Assembly (NCBI GenBank): GCA_944472135.2
Contig: OX235266.1
Coordinates: 12,937,925-13,001,924 of the forward strand
Origin: Trichobilharzia regenti
Lineage: Eukaryota > Platyhelminthes > Trematoda > Strigeidida > Schistosomatidae
Direction: 5' to 3'
Length of the DNA: 64,000 nucleotides
The translations under genes and the position numbers were made by a program. This document shows, piece by piece, positions 51,601 through 61,814 of the stretch (its first letter is position 1; each line of letters opens with the position of its first letter). The notes under the pieces are model-generated. The model was not told the DNA's origin, searched no databases, and saw only the letters and a list, made by a program, of their open reading frames with translations.

Positions 51601-52691
51601 TGACAACTGTGTCTACCACTCGGTTCATTAACTCGATGATCCATCAATCATTAGATCAATACTTTGCTTTGGTATTACTGAATTTATCACCTGCTAAAAA
51701 TACAATTAATGGTAATAATACTCTACGTTGTTGTCATGGTGAAATTCCCACTGACTATTTGAAGGAACTCCTATTAAGATGTACTCTAAACGTCCAATTC
51801 ACTTTCAATAATGAAATATATAGACAAAAAGATGGTATAGCTATGGGCTCACCACTCGGCCCGCTGCTTGCAGATATTTTCATGTCAAAACTAGAAAATA
51901 CACACCTAAAGAAGATAATAGATAACTTCGGATTCTACAAGAGATACGTGGACGATACTTTTATTATCGCCAATAATGAGGAAAATTTGGAGAACATATT
52001 GGACTTCTTCAACAGTTGCCATCCAGCAATCCAGTTCACACTAGAGAAGGAGTCCAACGCAACAATATCTTTTCTGGACGTGCAACTAGCAAGACGCGAA
52101 CAAGATGGGACACTCAAAAGATCCATTCACAGAAAACCGACATGGAATGGACAACTCATCAGCTTTCACAGTTGGGTGCCTATATATACAAAACGAAATC
52201 TGATCCGCTCACTGACTCACAGAATCCACAACATTTGCAGTCCGGAAACTATAGAAGAAGAGCTGAAGACCCTGAAAAGAATCCTTCTTGAAAACGGTTA
52301 CCCGGAACGTTTCATCACAAAAGCTATGAAGCCGAAAACACAAAAACCATCCATGCTTACTGCTCCCAAGAAACTTCTCTATTTGAATCTACAATTCAAC
52401 GGAGATTCTTCAGCAGAAATACTTAGAAACCGCCTGTGCCGTTCACTGAAGAAAACCTTCTTCGCAGCGGAACTCAGACTAACTTTCTCTACGAAACCAA
52501 TGATTCGCACGAACGTGAAGGATAAGCTTCCACTGGGGCCCTCATCAATGTCCATCTACCAATCCACCTGCTCAGGTGGAGCTAGGTATGTCGGCCGTAC
52601 CCAGCGTTTGCTATCCAAACGAATCAGCGAACACTTACCTTCTTGTTTTAATAAAGAAGAAAGAAGACCCCCCCGCCACACCTCATCCTAG
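51600..52691 (+). CDS. PLE-A RT/GIY-YIG ORF, longest frame in the window
   Basis: Residues 50-74 LKELLLRCTLNVQFTFNNEI; RT motif B 75-92 (YRQKDGIAMGSPLGPLLADI); motif C RYVDDTF at 115-121, catalytic DD intact; 139-160 CHPAIQFTLEK...ISFLDV (motif D/E region); thumb and linker 190-300 with ENGYPERFI (231-239) and LNLQFNGDSSAEILRNRL; GIY-YIG start SIYQSTCSGGARYVGRT (318-334), with arginine in KRISEH (341) and glutamate 344. The frame stops shortly after because of a frameshift. The product of an intact relative would reverse-transcribe element RNA at chromosomal nicks. No host gene is implied. Confidence 0.75.
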   Translation: MTTVSTTRFINSMIHQSLDQYFALVLLNLSPAKNTINGNNTLRCCHGEIPTDYLKELLLRCTLNVQFTFNNEIYRQKDGIAMGSPLGPLLADIFMSKLENTHLKKIIDNFGFYKRYVDDTFIIANNEENLENILDFFNSCHPAIQFTLEKESNATISFLDVQLARREQDGTLKRSIHRKPTWNGQLISFHSWVPIYTKRNLIRSLTHRIHNICSPETIEEELKTLKRILLENGYPERFITKAMKPKTQKPSMLTAPKKLLYLNLQFNGDSSAEILRNRLCRSLKKTFFAAELRLTFSTKPMIRTNVKDKLPLGPSSMSIYQSTCSGGARYVGRTQRLLSKRISEHLPSCFNKEERRPPRHTSS

Positions 52692-52696
52692 AACAC

Positions 52697-52888
52697 TTGA
52701 TCGAATCCGGACACCAAGCAAACCCACAAAACAACTTCTCAGTTATCTACACAATACGTGGAAATCTTGCCAAAAGAGTACGAATTAAACTTCTTCAAAC
52801 TGCAGAAGCAATGGCAATTCACATATTGAATCCTGAACTCTGCATACAAAAGAAGTTTGTTCAGTCACTAAATCTACAATGGTCCTGA
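52697..52888 (+). CDS. PLE-A C-terminal tail after frameshift
   Basis: Encodes MIESGHQANPQNNFSVIYTI, RIKLLQTAEAMAIHILNPEL and CIQKKFVQSLNLQWS, the usual PLE-A C-terminus. It continues the protein broken near 52666. Confidence 0.65.
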   Translation: MIESGHQANPQNNFSVIYTIRGNLAKRVRIKLLQTAEAMAIHILNPELCIQKKFVQSLNLQWS

Positions 52889-53309
52889 TCTATCTTAACA
52901 CCAAATACGTAATTTTGTCTTACCTCTTTCTTCTTTGTTTGTCTATTTCTTAATTGCATTATTTTCTACCCCCACCCTCTATTAAATCTCTACGCTCATG
53001 ACGACTGTTGCTAACTCGATTTTCGTTTATTTTTAAGTGAATTCTACTCAGCTTATTAACTTAACTCTCATTCATTTTCAAGTGAATTCTACTCAAATTA
53101 TTAACTTGACTCTCATTCATTTTTTCATTGAACCCTACCAATTAGATTACGTCACCCAACCTACTTTTGTAACTTTTTTTTAGTTTCTAACCGATTAACG
53201 CCTTCAAAATTACGTAATCTGTTTGTCAAAAACTAACAATTGCATTAACACATCTTTGGAAATATTCCTTTTGTTGCCAAAACAAATTACTATAAATTTG
53301 CGATTTGTA

Positions 53310-53351
53310 CAGCTTGAGAATGATATCGCCGAAAAGAGTAACTCTTTGCTG
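53310..53351 (+). ncRNA. hammerhead-like motif at PLE-A 3' end
   Basis: CAGC, TTGAGAA (worn core box), 10 nt, GAAA, hairpin AAGAG-TAA-CTCTT, T, GCTG. CAGC/GCTG is perfectly complementary. Confidence 0.45.
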
Positions 53352-53536
53352 AACATTTTTATTCTTTTACTCTTTTTTTTCGTTTTTATGACGCAGTCAA
53401 CTTTTATTCAACAATAAGGGAAGCAAATCACAGAGACTAAACACATCAATTATGTTCTCTTGTTATTCTTTTGCCGAAATTTATATTATAAAACAGCTTA
53501 TTACTTCATATTGCAATACGGACCATCCAAAGTATA

Positions 53537-54135
53537 TTAATATTATTATTGTTCCCCTGGGTTCCAAGTGGAGCATAGGGCTTCAACGGCACGTCTCCAC
53601 TTGCCACTTATGTCTTCTGCTGTACTTTTCACCTGCATCCATGTTAGTCCATACTCTTTCGAGTTCCACTCGAGCGATAGTCTGACGTGAGCGCGATGTC
53701 ACCCAAGGGCATCCTCAGCGAGTGAGTGTCCAATCCATCTCCACTTTCTCCTGCATATTTGTTGGGCGAGCGAGTGGTTCTTGTTTTGTTTCTTCCCATA
53801 GTTTCTTGTTGTTGGTGATTCTTTCCGGCCCGGACATCTCATTGATCTTCAGTATAGATCCAGCGAAGACAGTTGTTGTTGATGAAGGTCTGCAACAGTC
53901 TGTTGGACATATTCTTTGTGACCCGCTCGCCAAGTTTTTGATCCGTATAGAATAACTGAATGATTTGACTTGTTTGTGTTGAAAATCTGACTGAATTTTG
54001 TTGTCATTGCTGAGTGACGAAGATTTCCAGATTGGTTTCAGATTGATTAATGTGTTTCTCGCTCGGCTTCCCGATTCTCGCTCGATTTGACATCCTCATC
54101 CGTTCCGACTGCCTGTAGTTGAGACAATGCTCCAA
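53537..54135 (-). mobile_element. RTE-clade (SR2-like) 3' fragment
   Basis: The minus strand reads RICPTDCCRPSSTTTVFAGS, ILKINEMSGPERITNNKKLW, EETKQEPLARPTNMQEKVEM and DWTLTR, then a stop and PWVTSRSRQTIARVELERVW to the terminal block near 53545 (ggttccaagtggagcatagg). Same order as the 48680 and 6232 copies. Confidence 0.7.
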
Positions 54136-54839
54136 ACGCATGCTTCACTTGAAAATTAATATAAAGCTCACTTGTGAATGACTAAGCGATGGGTATTCAT
54201 GGAGTTTTAATGAGACATCCTCATCTGGGTTTGTGGACAGGTACCTTTAAATGACACTGCCTGATGATGATGATTTTACATTATCGTGAATCAGAAGAAG
54301 TTAGAATTCTCAAGGTGCTGACTAATTAGGCTCACCCCGTACCCTGAATATCCTGTGGTTCAATCTCCAGATTAAGACAAATTAGCAGGAAATAGAGGAC
54401 TAACTATTCTTGGTTATCAATAGTTCTCTATATATTTGAGAATATTTCGAATATATATATATTTGGTTAAATGCTAATAGCTACGCGTATCCTAAAACCG
54501 ACTAGTACTATTACTAACATTTTCAGATATTAGAAGCAAGTTCTTTACTCGTGTGATGTACTCAAGTGGTCAAATTTAATGGAAATAGTCCATCAACCAA
54601 TCTAATGTTTTTAATTATCTAAGAGGAACCGTTTATCAGTAGCCACCCTAATATTATTTAGGATATTTCAGACTGTCTTCAGAAGCAATTAGAAGTGGCT
54701 AGTCTAGGTATTTCATCTTTCAACCGAGGAATCACCATCCGTCGCATACAGAATAAGACGTGTAGTTCGCTAGCATTAAAAGGTTTTTGAATTCATTTTC
54801 TTAATTTCTTCCAAATTGTCTGTCTCAGTTTCACTCAAT

Positions 54840-55460
54840 TCTATGTCAACCAAAAGACTCAACAGCGAACAAAGATAAAACCAACATCATCTACAAAATA
54901 AATTGTAACAACTGCGAAAAACACTACATTGGCCAAAGTGGACGCCCCTCCTCTTACTCTTCGTATCCACGATCATAAGCTAGCCTACAAAAGACATGAT
55001 ATCCACTCCCTCATATCACTGCATACCGACAACCCCGGACATCAAATCGACTGGGACAACCAACGTTCAAATATTAGACAGAGGAAACAACAAGAATGCG
55101 AGAGAATTTTTAGAAGCCCGCCTGGTATTCCAGTGAATCATCAGTCAGTAGACACATCGAGATGGACAAAATGTATCAACCGATAAGAAAGAAACCTCAC
55201 ACACAAAGGGTCAAAGTTCAAGTCAAAGAAACAATCAGTTCCAATACAAGTAGCTGCCTAGAAGGTGTGAAAACACACAAAAACAACCAATCACGTCCAA
55301 GGTCACCCGCCAGGAGAGATGATTAATAAACTCGTGCAGAAATCTAAAAGTTCACTTCAACAAATGAAATTATGCGCTGAATATGTCGCTTAGTAGGGCA
55401 ATGAAAGCTTCGCAAATTAGTTAGCCAGCTCAGAGAACACAATTGCATCAAAATAGCTGT
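54840..55460 (+). mobile_element. PLE-C GIY-YIG and 3' end, plus strand
   Basis: 54880-54950 reads DKTNIIYKINCNNCEKHYIG, then QSGRP: an intact GIY-YIG core. A frameshift moves to the frame 54929-55186 (LTLRIHDHKLAYKRHDIHSL, DNPGHQIDWDNQ, ECERIFRSPPGIPVNHQSVD). After a stop comes RVKVQVKETISSN and a 3' arm with the hammerhead-like hairpin (55378-55440), worn here. 5' truncated. Confidence 0.7.
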
Positions 55461-56190
55461 CTCCAGATACTCAAAAATTAGATTTTGACTAGGTTATTTT
55501 TCTCATTAAATATATCATAGTACTTAATCACGTTGCAGTTCTTACAGTGTTTCTGAAATGTACAAACTGGAATGAGCGGGTCCTTATCAGGACCCAGACA
55601 TCTTATTGGGACGACGGGGAGTTATCTCTTAGAGAGACAATCATAAAGTGCGTTTTCCTATGATACAACTGTAATTTTCATATGATTCAATGCATCAACA
55701 GTCAAAGGGATTAGCTTTTGTTTCAGAAGGAGCATGACACTTGCCTCCATTAAATGTCAATGAAGGGGCTGACGTTTACCTTGTTACATAATTTGATTTA
55801 ACGAAAATATATGTCAAAAGATGAAGAGAAATGGCTTTAACCATAACTGATTTTTAAAGGTATGCGAATATCTCGGCTTTCTGACAGTTAAAAACAAAAT
55901 CACCGAAGAATACCTTGTGTAACACCCAAATAAAGCTGAAGTAGTATTTTCAAAGGTTTCTTAACAAGATATCTATTCGTTAGACAGTTCAAAAGCCTGT
56001 CAGGATTCCATGTGTGGAAACTAGTTTCTCTATCAACTTGTATTTTATGAATTGGAGTTTCACATGGAGTTGAAATGGCTAAAAATAATTCAATTCAATG
56101 AAAGCCTACTGACATAGATTAGGGAAATTTAAAGGCGGCTTGATCAAAATGCTTATTTTATTTGACTCAGAGTCCCTAAATAGACTACGA
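55460..56190. other. no recognised gene
   Basis: AT-rich, no frame of interest, no repeat recognised between the PLE-C and the next PLE-A. Confidence 0.3.
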
Positions 56191-57020
56191 CAACAAAGTG
56201 ATGTCTGATGTCTGATACAGGTGCTGAAACGAATTTGTCAACTCCTAGGTTAAGTGGTAACGAAAATAGCTATCTCGAAAAATTTATCAAGAAACATATG
56301 GCAAAGAAAAAGGAAAAGAAGCACTCACTATCTGTAAAAAAGAAGCCTCTTTATATACGACTTCAATTCATGGGCGATTTAACAAGCGAGATAGTTACGA
56401 AGAAATTAAGAAAATCAGTTCAAAGAACTTTAAATGCTGGCGAACTACACGTCTTATTCTCTACACGACCGATGGTTATCCCTCGACTGAAAGATGAAGT
56501 ACCTAGACTAGCCACTTCTAATTGTATCTATCAATTCAACTGCGCTTGTGGAGCTAGTAATATTGATCATTGCTCTGGGAACTTGAATTTTCGTGCTCGA
56601 GAACATCTCCGAGTATGACTAAGTAAAGATATAGTGAAAACCGATTACAGTTCGATACTAGACCATCTGGTGCAAACCAGCCACAAAGCCAGCGTGGAAG
56701 AATCCATCTCTATAATCTACTTGGTGCCTAATAAATTGCCAAAATCATAGAAGCACCGCATGTTCTAAACAGCAGAAGCTATTGAGATACTCCTCAAACA
56801 ACCAGTGCTCTCTGTTTAAAAGAAGCAAATCCAGCCCCTACTACTGCCTTGGCCTACAGTAGAGACTATCAATTTACGAATTTGTAATATTATCTTTCCT
56901 AATTTTTCTGACATTCAGCTTATTTTATGTTGATGCTATTTAGCTGTAATCTGACATTATTATTGACTCGATGTTATTTAAACATTGATGTTGATCATAA
57001 CACTTATCCATTCATTCAAT
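56190..57020 (+). mobile_element. PLE-A, recent sibling of the 47290 copy
   Basis: From about 56270 it is nearly identical to 47670-48000 (frame 56208-56618: FIKKHMAKKKEKKHSLSVKK, RLQFMGDLTSEIVTKKLRKS, LATSNCIYQFNCACGASNID). Beyond 56618 the C-terminal tail is degraded (stops in the HL..TSHKASVEESISII segment). The 3' UTR runs into the (TA)n tract. The abrupt similarity start near 56270 marks the 5' truncation point. Confidence 0.7.
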
Positions 57021-57023
57021 ATA

Positions 57024-57074
<51 letters not shown>
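57020..57074. repeat. (TA)n microsatellite inside a PLE-A 3' UTR
   Basis: About 24 TA units. In the other PLE-A copies this position has only tgtatgtataaatg (48430) or tgtatatataac (63555), so the tract arose by expansion within the element. The expected hammerhead-like motif just after it is missing. Confidence 0.85.
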
Positions 57075-57075
<1 letters not shown>

Positions 57076-57620
57076 CTGTAAAGCATTTCTTCCCATTTGC
57101 TATGGGTGGGGGACACTACCAGAATTTGTCAGATGTCAAGGTGACAGGGGTGTTCAATCATTCATACTACACTTACTCCTATTTGATCTGATATATACAT
57201 ATATATATGTATATAAATTACTTGCGTTGTCAATCTCTCCTTTCACCCGATTTTACTAGATTTGAAGACTATCATCTTATCTTGTCTTGCTTGATAGTCA
57301 CACGTAACTGAATTTAGTCTTGTAATCGAGCTATGTTCCGGGTTTCTCACTACATTAGGATCAAATAGTCTGATCTAATTTTGCAAAGATTTCGTGCTCC
57401 AATAATCTAAAGGAGCCTGTCCTACTGATACATATATATTGATTTATATTAAAAAAAATGAAAATACTTAAAATTGAAGTGGTTTAACACCTGATACAGA
57501 CATCCTGAAAGTTCTGTTACACCTAGATCACTGTGTGATATATAAAATAAATTAACAAGGTAAAATAGAGTTACATCCCACCACAATGTCAGAATCATAC
57601 ACTTATATGTTAACTCATAT
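57075..57620 (-). mobile_element. PLE-B remnant with inverted ends
   Basis: 57235-57430 aligns with 43915-44110 (tcaatctctcctttcacccg, ttgtaatcgagctatgttcc, tttctcactacattaggatc, aaatagtctgatctaatttt). 57520-57610 (atcactgtgtgata, taaaataaatt, ccaccacaatg) resembles the plus terminal arm at 23310-23375. No coding frame survives. Confidence 0.5.
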
Positions 57621-58815
57621 GATATTACCTAGAGGGACTAAGATTCATGTGGCGAATAAAGGAAAGCTTCAGATAGCTGAAAAATATTTGACAAACCATC
57701 CTGTTGAATGAATTTACAAGTATACAAATTTGTCATAGGTGTAAAGATCACTGTCTTTAGTATTTCTATAAAAATGCAATAGGACAAAAAAGGTCGAAAT
57801 AATGTCACAAGAAGAAACTCAGATTATATTGACATTTTCTGGTAAATATTTTTGTGAAGGTCACTTTTTAATGAAAATTAACAGTACAAATTATGATTTC
57901 GCAAAAACAAAGTTATAGAAAAATGAATTTCAAGTCATCTGTTTCACTGTATAGCACAAGAACAAAGTGTACCAGTTTACTGAAGATGATTCAGCGTCTT
58001 TCAACATTCTCTCATTCTGTTCAGCATTTGGATGATATAATTAACGAGATAACTACGCCTCTTATCGCTGTTATTTAATTCCCACAAACATATTTCCACT
58101 AGTTAGGTCCCTGAGAAAGTAGAAACAAATTAAAGTAAACGTTAGACTCATTCAGCACAAATACCATGTAGAACCAGTAATGTGAACAACGTGTCAGTGG
58201 TAAAGATCAGAATTTTTGTCACCTCTCCTTCTCACATTTGAGGATTTCCAGGATGGTAGACTCTCTAAAATTTCAATTTCTGTTACAAACTGCTGAGTTC
58301 AGTAAGGGAAGCGCTGTAAATCTTTGTTCAGGACTCTTCAGATGTAGGCATCTACGATGGCAGTAAGGATCGCGTCCAGCATTTTCAGGTTATCCTGAAG
58401 ATTCTGATTCCTGGAGAAATTGTATAGCATTCAGCCAATTAGACGTAATCCATTTTTGCATCAGTTCTAACTCCCATTGATGTTCGAAATAATGACGCAA
58501 ACAGATAATGTCATAGATGAGTATCTCATTTAGTGGTGCTCATTGATCATTACTACTCAAAGGAACATGGAACTATTTCATCATTCAGTAAGCCACTGGG
58601 AAGATTTTCGAGAGCTGGCTGGCAAAGATTTCTTTCATTGTAGTGTGAATTCTCTTTTATCTATTCAACAAAACAGTTAAGTGAAGCACTCAGTCATGAA
58701 AGAAGATGTCAACAGACAGTAAACCAAGAAGATATCAACTTGTACCTTAATCATAGTTTTTCTCCATGGAGTAATTCTATGTCATTAATGGGATGAATGT
58801 GCAAATTACTGGATT
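57620..58815. other. no recognised gene
   Basis: I tested this stretch for MEG-like exons on the minus strand (candidates near 57640 and 58235) and found none with a fitting length and frame. No repeat is recognised. Confidence 0.3.
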
Positions 58816-58819
58816 TGAT

Positions 58820-59220
58820 AAATGGATGAATTACAAAATCACAGCATGTGTTTACTTGATCGAAAATTCTGACCACACTTGTCTTGATTTTGTTAATCCA
58901 TGGGAAGGGAAAGCGGCAGGTAGGCTATAATTCGGCTGAAATTCGCTCATAACCCATTATTCGGATTCATATATTTTGAATTTGTCTTTGATCTGAATTG
59001 CTCTTGATATGAGGTTTCTTTATCATTCTTAAAATTTTTATTGAATTATGTCAACATTGTCAGAATCGTTTGACCTAAGGCTAAATATTTCTCAAGCTTT
59101 ACTCTTCCCATTGGGTTTGCAGTGATTTTATAGAGATTTCATAATGCCTGTTTCTTTGGAACTTGATTTATGAAGAAGTTCAACATTTTTATTTTTGTCA
59201 CTTAACTATGAAGTGTTGTT
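58820..59220 (-). mobile_element. degraded PLE-D fragment
   Basis: Aligns weakly with 38150-38470 (ggatttgataaatgga, cttgattttgttaatccatg, ttgaattatgtcaacattgt, gctaaatatttctcaagctt). No frame is left. Confidence 0.4.
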
Positions 59221-60060
59221 AAAGTATCCATAGATTTCGTCCATGTCCTTTGAGAAGTTAGTGGTTTAGCCAGTTCACGTGAATTATGGAATAGTGTTTG
59301 AAGTAACACTTGGAGATTATATCGAACCATTCGGTTGTGGAGTTTACTTCGTGCTATTCTTTATTCTTCAGAAAGGTAGATATTTATTACAATTTTCATT
59401 AGGATTAACAGCGTTGGTAAATTGAAACTTATTTCTAAAGAACATTCTCAGAACTTGCTTCCATCTCTTTTCACTTTTACCTCCTTCATTTTAATATTCT
59501 ATTCCTATTACTTCACATGGTGGAAAAGCCTTTTCATAGTTTTCAAACTATAATTAACACAAAGTCTCCCTTCAGGGATTCAAGTGATCAGTATTCGTCT
59601 TCGCTATGACGATAGGTGAATACAGAAACCTGTGATCTGTGGTAGACATTGGTACCTGGTGAATTCATGCTTTCAAACTGCTGGAGAATCCCAAAACTAA
59701 AAAGAATGTGCTGACCACAGCTGCTTGGTCTTCACGAATTCTTTCACTGACGTCAAAGCTGAAGACTAAAGGGAAGACAATCGAAACTCCTAGTTACAGT
59801 AACCATCTCCCCTTGGAGAAAGCCTAACTTAAGGATCATATGAGTAATCATTGCCGGTTGCGTTCCATCATGCTAGGTATGAAATGAATGCACATCGCTA
59901 GTACTGAACATTTTCAGCTAAAGATCACCAATTGTCACAGAGGCGAAAACTTGCTTTGTAATCAATTAATTTTACAAGTCACTCAGTCAACTTAACTTTC
60001 ATTCGTGTGTGCTGTATTTCTCTAACACTGAATCAGAAAATTTCATATTAGCAAGAGTAG
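59220..60060. other. no recognised gene
   Basis: No domain or known repeat is visible. It lies downstream of gene 3's last visible exon on the minus strand and may be intron. Confidence 0.3.
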
Positions 60061-60071
60061 TGATAACTTAC

Positions 60072-60089
60072 CATATTTTTCCGATTACA
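60072..60089 (-). CDS. MEG gene 3 18-nt micro-exon
   Basis: Encodes VIGKI in phase 2 after completing a Cys codon (TG|T) with the previous exon, as in gene 2. The GTAAGTTATC donor is identical to that of gene 1 exon 1. Confidence 0.45.
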
Positions 60090-61569
60090 CTAGATTTAGA
60101 GTAATAAAGATGTCAAGAAGTTGCATTTAATTTTATAATAATATTAGTAATAATAGTAACGATAGTAGTGTTTTTGTGAAGAAATGCGTTCACACTAGTT
60201 GTGCATAATCCTAAGAATGTCCTCTTCGTATGGAGAACATTCAAATAGGAAGATATTTTATCAATGAACCTCACGAAACAGTAGTACTGCTGTCCTAAAC
60301 ACGCTTTGATAACCCGTACTGGTGTTTCTTTATTTTCTTAGAATAACTCATGGTGGTTGTAGGTTGTCAAATAGGCGTGACTAGAGGTGTGGGTGTGGGA
60401 TTACTTAAGCCAGTGATTTGAATTGTGCGGCACTGTGGTTATTGTGGAAGAATTTGGTGAGATTATCGATAAGTCTGTCTCACAGATATGGTTCCACAAC
60501 GCTTGACTAATAAAGTATGCTTAGAGGAGAGCATCGACACTGGCTAAAAAGACCTCAAATGCATTGAAAGAATTGTGAAGCATGAGACAAGGGAAAATGT
60601 TCAAACAAGCCATTGTGGATTTTTCATAGAATTTAGATTTGAGATCACCTTACATGAGAAATGGTGAAAAACCTTAAGACCATGCTAATTGTTCATGTTC
60701 ATTGACTCAAATATTCCAGTGTGTTTGCCTTTATTTTATGACGAGGGTATGCTTGAAGTTGGGTCTGGATAAAGAGCTTTGGAAACATAAAAATAATTAG
60801 AGAATATCTTAGATTAAGAGAGTACACAGTAAAGTATATTATCAATATTATCGGAATTTTATTCTTTTAATTTTCAAACTTACCATCCCAAATTCAATAC
60901 TTTCCTATCCATAGGAAGAATAATGTTAGATTCACAAATACAACTACATGTGTGGATAATTCTATGAGTACTTGAATCAGTAGAGTGTGTGACGCTTAAA
61001 TTCTTAAAGTCGTCTTATCAGTGACTCATATGCTTAGTAACACAACTTTCAACCAAGTGATCATGGGTTTGAGTCCCACTCTACACATGTAGTAGTACAA
61101 CCTATTCTCACACGGTAAGTGTGACTACAAGTCCGTTCCATGCAACATAATCTCCTGGTGTTTTAGATCAATGCTAAAATTTCAGTCATGAATCCACATC
61201 ACTTGGAGAAATGACTGAAAATCAGGGAGCACTGAACAGTCAGTTTGAGACTTCCCATAAGTACGAATTCATCAACCAATTCACCATGAATTGAACCTAG
61301 CGTCTTCAGGCTACTGAAGGAAGCTCATTGATCATTCATCCAAAATGGGCTGAATTTCAGTTAGCTGTAGACTCTGAATTTCTAAATTCTTTATATGTCA
61401 CTGTTCTCAACAGTGCCCTGGATGAGCATCCATTTGATTGTTTGGTGATCTGTAACTGATCTTACTTCATAACGTAAATCTAACAACTGGAGTTGTGCCT
61501 ATTATTTGTACAAAAAATAAAATATAACGCAGCATGATTTTCACTTACAGGGCGAAGCCTAACAATCCT
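60072..61569 (-). CDS. micro-exon gene 3 (paralog), 3 internal exons visible
   Basis: Exons 61569-61549 (21 nt), 60904-60884 (21) and 60089-60072 (18). The acceptors are AATACAG, CCTATGGATAG and TCTAAATCTAG; the donors GTAAGTGAAA, GTAAGTTTGA and GTAAGTTATC. Phase 2 is open in all three (GLLGFA, KVLNLG, VIGKI), while phase 1 has a stop in each. Phase 2 is also the frame used by genes 1 and 2. The order mirrors gene 1 exons 3-5 and the last exons of gene 2. The signal-peptide exon is not visible: a PLE-A occupies 61815-63605 upstream, so exon 1 is beyond the window or was destroyed. Confidence 0.45.
60884..60904 (-). CDS. MEG gene 3 21-nt micro-exon
   Basis: Encodes KVLNLG in phase 2. It starts with the same bases (GAAA) as gene 1's KFWDLF exon and sits in the same place in the series. 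Confidence 0.45.
61045..61240. repeat. possible worn tRNA-derived SINE
   Basis: A B-box-like stretch (catgggtttgagtcccactc) is followed by unmatched sequence and a late segment with ggagcactgaacagtcagt. The A box and family tail are not convincing. Confidence 0.2.
61549..61569 (-). CDS. MEG gene 3 21-nt micro-exon
   Basis: Encodes GLLGFA in phase 2. It takes the place of the 27-nt NFKWPGLW exon of gene 1 but shows little sequence similarity to it. Confidence 0.4.
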
Positions 61570-61814
61570 CTGTATTTTATTAATAATGATAATAGCAGAA
61601 ATAATAGTAGTAATATTAATTGTAATGAAAATAATACAAGGTGACATTAATTCACTTTATACAGAGGTGAAACATCATGAATTACGATATCTAAAGCTCT
61701 TATCAATTTGTCTTTCTCATCTTATGAAATAATGAAAGTAGCCAATATGTTGATATGCAACATATCCTGAAACAACATAGGTTAATTGGTCTCTAGTTCA
61801 GAAGAATGGTTATT

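Larger units (their letters stand above)
51600..53360 (+). mobile_element. PLE-A, best-preserved copy (RT palm to GIY-YIG and 3' end)
   Basis: A 5'-truncated Penelope-like retroelement. One frame of 363 codons (51600-52691) and a second (52697-52888) are separated by a frameshift in a C-run near 52666. The 3' UTR continues to the hammerhead-like motif at 53310-53351. The first about 46 codons do not look like PLE and are probably flank. RT motifs 1 to A are missing, so it cannot act alone. Confidence 0.8.
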
